NCBI GenBank assembly: GCA_964607795.1
Contig: CAZSLA010000029.1
Location: 1-11,158 of the forward strand
DNA length: 11,158 bases
Origin: DYGT01 sp964607795
GTDB taxonomy: Bacteria; Patescibacteriota; Microgenomatia; UBA8517
Reading direction: 5' to 3'
Shown in pieces: positions 7,385 to 11,158 of the stretch. Below the pieces are notes generated by a model. The model did not search any database. It had not been told where the DNA came from and saw nothing but the letters and a program-made list of their open reading frames with translations. How positions within the stretch are numbered: position 1 is the stretch's first letter; each line of letters begins with the position of its first letter. The position numbers and the translations under genes were made by a program.

Positions 7385-7413
7385 TTTATCAAAACTCTAT
7401 AAAAATTTGGCAA
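7385..7413 (-). promoter_or_regulatory. Candidate proximal promoter of the ATPase operon
   Basis: On the minus strand, TTGCCA (7413-7408) and GATAAA (7390-7385) are separated by 17 bases. This gives a five-of-six -35 match and a four-of-six -10 match, with a leader of about 80 bases before the c-like gene. A/T richness makes chance matches likely here. Confidence 0.35.
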
Positions 7414-7534
7414 AAAAGGGAGCAAAAAAAGATAAATTTATGCATTTAAAAAAAGACGAAACTTTGAAAAAGGCTTTTTTTTGAAGACAATATCTGAGTA
7501 ATTTTTTGTTCTGATAATTTACACGAATGAAAAG

Positions 7535-7562
7535 TTTATATTATTTGAGGCTAAATTGTCCA
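7535..7562 (-). promoter_or_regulatory. Candidate distal promoter of the ATPase operon
   Basis: On the minus strand, TGGACA (7562-7557) and TATAAA (7540-7535) are separated by 16 bases, each a five-of-six match to the sigma-70 consensus. It would give a leader of about 230 bases to the c-like gene. Its -35 box lies ten bases from the -35 box of the opposing candidate promoter. Confidence 0.45.
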
Positions 7563-7572
7563 AGTTTTCCTC

Positions 7573-7602
7573 TTGACACAGATCCCCAAAGTATGTCTTA
7601 AT
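7573..7602 (+). promoter_or_regulatory. Candidate promoter of the fibre gene
   Basis: A perfect TTGACA (7573-7578) is followed after 18 bases by CTTAAT (7597-7602), which matches only four of six -10 positions and lacks the conserved second A. Other A/T hexamers (TTAATA, TAATAA) lie at 19-20 base spacing, the long spacing seen at MerR-type promoters. Transcription would start near 7609. Confidence 0.4.
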
Positions 7603-7608
7603 AAATAT

Positions 7609-7638
7609 GGACATTTAAGTACAAAGTCCAACTTTTTT
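7609..7638 (+). terminator. Leader hairpin with T-run upstream of the fibre gene (possible attenuator)
   Basis: GGAC-A-TTT (7609-7616) can pair with AAAGTCC (7623-7629), giving seven pairs with one bulged A and a six-base loop. AAC and six T residues (7633-7638) follow. The form is that of a weak intrinsic terminator. It sits before the coding start and near the predicted transcription start, so it could be an attenuator or a 5' protective stem. Only three of the pairs are G-C, so stability is doubtful. Confidence 0.35.
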
Positions 7639-7646
7639 ACAAAGTC
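7620..7646 (+). repeat. Direct repeat TACAAAGTC in the fibre-gene leader
   Basis: TACAAAGTC occurs at 7620-7628 and again at 7638-7646, 18 bases apart. The first copy contains the 3' arm of the leader hairpin. The second could pair with the same 5' arm, giving an alternative structure without a following T-run. Confidence 0.6.
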
Positions 7647-7674
7647 TAAAAACAAACAATCTAAATCTGCCCAA

Positions 7675-10600
7675 ATGAGTAAACTGCCCGAAGCTCGCGA
7701 GACGCTTTCAATTAAAGAGGCTGCGAGCTTACTCAAAGTATCAACTAAAACCCTGCGCCGCTGGGAAGACAAGAGAGTGCTTGTTCCCCAGCGGACTTCG
7801 GGTGGCCACCGGCGCTATACCATTGACCAAATCAAGGACTTTAAAGAAACACACAAGCGCGCCTCCAACAAGCGCCGCGAAGAAAAAGTCAAAGCAAACT
7901 TCATTACTCCAGCCGTGGTGGCATCAGACATGCTGCGCCCCCAGATTACTACGGAAAAGACGGATAAAATTATTTTACCCGGCAGCAAAACGGCTCGACA
8001 GGACACGGGCAGTTCCTCTCAGGCAGTTTTTGTTGAGCCGGTAAAACCAGTAAAAACACACAAACCACACTACGGATATGTAGCATCACTCATGATAATC
8101 CTTACAATAGCTGCATTTTCTGCACGAACTCCGCTAGTATCATCGCTTGCCGAAAAAGGCGCAGTTACCCTTGGTTTAAGAGAAGACAAAAAAGTCGCTA
8201 CCGGGCTCCCGCAAATCCAATTTCCGCAAGGCGGAGAGGTTCTAGCCAGAAGTATCTCGCTAGATGAAATTAGCCTCAATGTCCAAGTTAGCAGCAACTT
8301 TTCCGGCATCGCCACTTTTGCCCAGGATATCCTTGCCAATGGCGGCACGATTACCTCGGAAAGCAAAGAATTTGATTTACTAAATGAAAACGTCACCACT
8401 TTAAATCTGGCGGGCGGGGCAAGCCAGATCAACATCGGCGCTTCGGGCAGTACCGTTTTACTTAATGGAAACTTGGCTTTTGAAGGCGAAGACATAAACG
8501 GTATACAAACCATTTTTGAGATTACCGATCCGACTGCCGCGCAAACCATCACCTTCCCCAATGCCACGGGCGAGGTTTCGCTCCTGGGGCAATTGATTGA
8601 AGGCGCTGAAATTGCCGCAGATACTATATCAGAAGCCCAACTTAATATATCAAACACTCCTACGGATAACTTAATTCTGAGTTACGACGCCGCAAGCGGC
8701 GGCTTTAAGTGGGTGGAGGACCAGGATGTTGACACTAATTTTTGGGGCAGAACCGACGCCATCACATATCTCCATACCATCACCGATGATGTGGTTATCG
8801 GCAGCCAAACCCCCGTGGCAAAAGCCAAGTTTTCAGTCGATGGTGATAGTGACCAGATCCAACTAATTGTCCAGGCACACTCTACCCAAACAGCAGATTT
8901 ATTTGTTTTGGAAAATTCAGACGGCACCGACTTATTAGCGGTTGATAGTTTGGGGAATTTAAATCTTAATGGTAATTTTTCAACAACCGGCGATATTACA
9001 ACTGACGGCAACATTACAGCAGTTGGCAGCTTAACCCTTACCGGGCAAATCATCGCCGGAACAGGTGCAGTAACTTTAACTACTTCTGATGGCTATATCG
9101 ACGCCGATGCCATCCAATTAATCGGAGGTTCCGGAACCACTATCAGCTCAACTTCTGGATTACAAATTACTTCAGACCGTATCGGACTACTACAAGGGTG
9201 TGCCGACGGAGAACTTTTGAAATGGAACAGCTTCAATTCTCACTGGGAATGCGCCAACGATACAGGAGCTGAATATTCCATCATCCGCGTGGAAAGCATG
9301 GAAACGGAAATCGGAACAAACGTAGATACACTGGACTTCCGTGAACATTTTACCCTTATACCTTCCCCCAGCAACGAAATTAACATTTCGATTGCCAATG
9401 ATTCTTTGAACTTCTCCGAACTGGCCGCGAACCTTACTTTGGATGAAGCCACGACCATTACCAACCCCTTGACTGGCAATTTTATGATTGATCTCACAAG
9501 CACCGGCGATTTTGTCATTGCCGATGATGGAAGCCCCGCCCTCACGGTGACAGACACAGGCAAAGTGCTTTTCGGGAATATCGGCATCGGGGATACTGCC
9601 CCAGGCGGCCTGGCAGGAGCCGACATCATCGGCGTGGATAACACAGGCCTCACAGGCATCAGCGGCTCAACCGTACAAACCGCACTCGAAGAACTAAGTC
9701 ACAACATCTCCGCTGCCACCCACGACCCAGTCTCGCTTGCCGGAGGGTATAACTACCTGACATTAAATGACCAGCAAATTACCTTGGGACAAATTGACCT
9801 GACCGCCGACGTAAGCGGGGTCTTACCAACTACAAACGGAGGCACAGGGTTAAATACAATAGGTACTGGCAACCAATTATTAGGAGTAAATGCAGGTGGA
9901 ACTGCTTTGGCATACAAAAATATTACGGATCTTATTTCTGCTGGCTCTGGCATTGGTGTTTCTGGGACTTCGACAATAACAGTATCAAACACTGGAGTAC
10001 TATCTCTCACTGGTACAGCAAATCAAATAAATACAACCGGTAGCACCGGAGATATTGCCCTTTCTTTGCCACAAAACATCCACACAGGTGCCACTCCAAC
10101 CTTTGCAGGCCTTACCTTGTCTGGCCTCACAGATAGCCCAGACAACACAGTCTTGGTAATTGATGGCTCTGGAAACATTCATACGGATGAGATTGATTCA
10201 AGGGTTTGGGGCAGTTCCCTGGTGGATGGATCTGGACTGGCAAATATGGTAGCCCGCTGGACGGATGCAGACACCCTGGGCACTGGGGCTTTGTTTGACA
10301 ATGGGACTAATGTTGGTATTGGAACAACAAATCCAAGCTATAAACTGGATATTAATCCAGGCATTTCCAGTGCTTTAAATTTGGGCACTTTAAACCAAAA
10401 TAACCAAATCGGCCTGAACTTGACAGTGGCGGCAGATACCGACGGGGATTCTGTTTATGGCATTTATAAAACTATTGGTACCGGATCGGGACCCGTTAAT
10501 ACAAATAGATATGTCTACGGTGAATATAATGTTTTTCGAAACGATGCCAGTCATGACGGGGGCAAGCCTTATTTCTTTGGCACTTACAACGATGTCAATT

Positions 10601-11158
10601 TTTCCTCTAGCTTAACTGGCGGCTCTAGCGATATTTACGGTATTTATGACAACGTAAAAATGGATAATGCGGCGACAGACCAAAACCGCCGCTACTATGG
10701 TCATATAGTTGATATCAACTCTTACTCTCACGGCGGATCCTATAATGACCAGGTTGTGGGTTTTTATTTGGAAGGTAATTTAGAATTGGGCGGGGCACCA
10801 AATAGCTCAATTGTGGGGGTCGAGAATCACATCGGTAACTCAAATGCAGTTAATGATTGGACTGCGGGTATATGGAATGATATTTATACAGGATATGATT
10901 CAACTGCTCAAAACATCTATGGAATAAAAACAGAGCTTGAAACCCACGCTAATGACTATGCTATTGGTGAGTATATCCGCGATAATAACGGATGGTCGAC
11001 CGGTGGTACCCAATATGGAGTTTTCATAGATCTTGATGATCCTCAGGTTACTAATTATTCAATCTGGGTTGAGCCTGGATCGGGTATTTCCTACTTTGGT
11101 TCAAATGTTGGTATTGGTACCACTGACCCAGGTAGTTACAAACTAAATGTTGTTGGGG
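7675..11158 (+). CDS. HTH domain, membrane anchor and giant tail-fibre-like surface protein (C-terminus beyond window)
   Basis: The frame is open for 1161 codons and runs off the window. Residues 11-57 form a MerR/HTH_17-type winged helix (SIKEAASLLKVSTKTLRRWE, then GGHRRYTIDQIKDF). A basic, Pro-containing linker (58-132) leads to one membrane helix (133-150). The positive residues before it place the HTH in the cytoplasm and the rest outside. The outer part is Gly/Thr/Asn-rich beta sequence: a TTLNLAGGASQINIG module (about 240-255), a TDPTA..TITFP module (284-295), a pair of cysteines (C509, C526), NGGTG (721-725), LTGTANQINTTG (778-789), NVGIGTT at 879 and 1144, and YG repeats (913-1131). 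Such motifs occur in phage tail fibres and often precede an S74 intramolecular chaperone domain, which is not seen here. ATG 7675 is the only ATG ahead of the HTH in this frame (the frame is open back to 7555, with only a TTG at 7573). No Shine-Dalgarno sequence is present. Confidence 0.9.
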   Translation, partial: MSKLPEARETLSIKEAASLLKVSTKTLRRWEDKRVLVPQRTSGGHRRYTIDQIKDFKETHKRASNKRREEKVKANFITPAVVASDMLRPQITTEKTDKIILPGSKTARQDTGSSSQAVFVEPVKPVKTHKPHYGYVASLMIILTIAAFSARTPLVSSLAEKGAVTLGLREDKKVATGLPQIQFPQGGEVLARSISLDEISLNVQVSSNFSGIATFAQDILANGGTITSESKEFDLLNENVTTLNLAGGASQINIGASGSTVLLNGNLAFEGEDINGIQTIFEITDPTAAQTITFPNATGEVSLLGQLIEGAEIAADTISEAQLNISNTPTDNLILSYDAASGGFKWVEDQDVDTNFWGRTDAITYLHTITDDVVIGSQTPVAKAKFSVDGDSDQIQLIVQAHSTQTADLFVLENSDGTDLLAVDSLGNLNLNGNFSTTGDITTDGNITAVGSLTLTGQIIAGTGAVTLTTSDGYIDADAIQLIGGSGTTISSTSGLQITSDRIGLLQGCADGELLKWNSFNSHWECANDTGAEYSIIRVESMETEIGTNVDTLDFREHFTLIPSPSNEINISIANDSLNFSELAANLTLDEATTITNPLTGNFMIDLTSTGDFVIADDGSPALTVTDTGKVLFGNIGIGDTAPGGLAGADIIGVDNTGLTGISGSTVQTALEELSHNISAATHDPVSLAGGYNYLTLNDQQITLGQIDLTADVSGVLPTTNGGTGLNTIGTGNQLLGVNAGGTALAYKNITDLISAGSGIGVSGTSTITVSNTGVLSLTGTANQINTTGSTGDIALSLPQNIHTGATPTFAGLTLSGLTDSPDNTVLVIDGSGNIHTDEIDSRVWGSSLVDGSGLANMVARWTDADTLGTGALFDNGTNVGIGTTNPSYKLDINPGISSALNLGTLNQNNQIGLNLTVAADTDGDSVYGIYKTIGTGSGPVNTNRYVYGEYNVFRNDASHDGGKPYFFGTYNDVNFSSSLTGGSSDIYGIYDNVKMDNAATDQNRRYYGHIVDINSYSHGGSYNDQVVGFYLEGNLELGGAPNSSIVGVENHIGNSNAVNDWTAGIWNDIYTGYDSTAQNIYGIKTELETHANDYAIGEYIRDNNGWSTGGTQYGVFIDLDDPQVTNYSIWVEPGSGISYFGSNVGIGTTDPGSYKLNVVG
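10309..10322 (+). repeat. Direct repeat encoding NVGIG, copy 1
   Basis: AATGTTGGTATTGG is identical to a second copy at 11104-11117, and both encode the start of an NVGIGTT..P..YKL motif. This motif commonly marks module ends in tail-fibre-like proteins. The two copies bound a unit of about 265 residues that contains the YG repeats. Confidence 0.75.
10411..11067 (+). repeat. Tandem YG protein repeat in the fibre, 20-residue period
   Basis: A pattern of aromatic/aliphatic-Gly-x-aromatic/aliphatic (YGIY, YGEY, FGTY, YGIY, YGHI, VGFY and so on) recurs about thirteen times. The glycines at residues 929, 949, 969, 989, 1009 and 1029 are exactly 20 apart. The spacing then shortens to 14-19 at 1048, 1065, 1083, 1098, 1115 and 1129 (Ser at the last). 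An earlier weaker unit has G913. The DNA itself is not conserved between units, so the repeat is old or held by structure. A beta-solenoid or trimeric beta-helix, one rung per unit, is the likely fold (inference). Confidence 0.8.
11104..11117 (+). repeat. Direct repeat encoding NVGIG, copy 2
   Basis: This is the second identical AATGTTGGTATTGG. It begins NVGIGTTDPGSYKLNVVG at the window edge, just after the last YG unit, which is where another module or the C-terminal chaperone would be expected to start. Confidence 0.75.

Larger units (their letters stand above)
7300..7674. other. Divergent AT-rich intergenic region
   Basis: This region separates the minus-strand operon from the plus-strand fibre gene. 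It is strongly A/T rich with many A-runs and holds no convincing ORF on either strand. What can be seen is two candidate minus-strand promoters, one candidate plus-strand promoter, a leader hairpin with a T-run, and a 9-base direct repeat, each listed separately. The stretch 7414-7530 holds only low-complexity A/T runs with nothing recognisable. Confidence 0.8.

Noticed and set aside
7467..7482. AAAAAGGCTTTTTTTT as a terminator
   Set aside because: The two arms are adjacent with at most one unpaired base, so no real loop can form, and it sits in a divergent promoter region where no transcript needs to end.
7593..7618. Tiny ORFs (two and three codons) in the fibre-gene leader as a leader peptide
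   Set aside because: They are too short, have no ribosome-binding site, and such frames are expected by chance in A/T-rich sequence.
8070..9659. Several minus-strand open frames of 120-195 codons opposite the fibre gene
   Set aside because: They lie antisense to a continuous plus-strand frame with clear domain motifs. Their translations are Ser/Val/Pro-rich without recognisable domains, as expected from the reverse of Thr/Asn/Gly-rich codons.
10411..11067. CRISPR-like array suggested by the 60-base periodicity
   Set aside because: The period is visible only in the protein; there are no identical DNA repeats and the frame is open throughout.
1..11158. UGA recoded as glycine or another amino acid
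   Set aside because: atpG and gpmI end in TGA exactly where their families end and where the next gene starts, and the long fibre frame contains no in-frame TGA.
1..11158. tRNA, rRNA, insertion sequence or transposase
   Set aside because: No cloverleaf-like or rRNA-like sequence, terminal inverted repeats or transposase motifs were seen by eye; the only resolvase-like signal is the HTH of the fibre protein, which lacks a catalytic domain.

Overview
The window looks like a chromosomal segment of an uncultivated small-genome bacterium, most likely from the Candidate Phyla Radiation (Patescibacteria, possibly a Microgenomates-type lineage). This rests on three things: tightly packed genes with many start/stop overlaps, strongly divergent F1 ATPase subunits, and a huge tail-fibre-like surface protein of a style I associate with that group. 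The lineage is an inference. UGA is used as a stop codon (atpG and gpmI both end in TGA), so this is not a UGA-recoding lineage such as Gracilibacteria/SR1.

The left two thirds (1-7299) form one minus-strand operon. In transcription order it holds a signal-peptide protein ending in an F0 subunit c-like hairpin, the cofactor-independent phosphoglycerate mutase gpmI, atpF (b), atpH (delta), atpA (alpha), atpG (gamma), atpD (beta), and the first five bases of a further gene in the atpC (epsilon) position. This is the usual c-b-delta-alpha-gamma-beta-epsilon order with two changes: gpmI sits between c and b, and no subunit a gene is present. The c-like protein carries a large extracytoplasmic beta domain and has isoleucine where the ion-binding Asp/Glu should be. 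The F1 subunits keep their catalytic residues, but several normally near-invariant positions are changed. The locus may therefore encode an ATPase that is not an ordinary proton-driven ATP synthase.

A 375-base AT-rich intergenic region (7300-7674) separates this operon from a divergent plus-strand gene. It holds candidate back-to-back promoters, a leader hairpin followed by a T-run, and a short direct repeat.

The right third (7675 to the window end) is one open frame of more than 1160 codons with no stop. It encodes a MerR/HTH_17-type DNA-binding domain, a basic linker, one membrane segment, and then a very long beta-rich fibre. The fibre contains phage tail-fibre motifs (NGGTG, two NVGIGTT motifs) and a tandem YG repeat with a 20-residue period. 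A base-composition step near 9840 suggests the fibre is modular.

The most interesting reading, which is an inference, is that the two halves are linked. A c-like ring would display about as many copies of a fibre-associated surface domain as it has subunits, above an F1-type motor, beside a membrane-anchored fibre with a cytoplasmic DNA-binding head.
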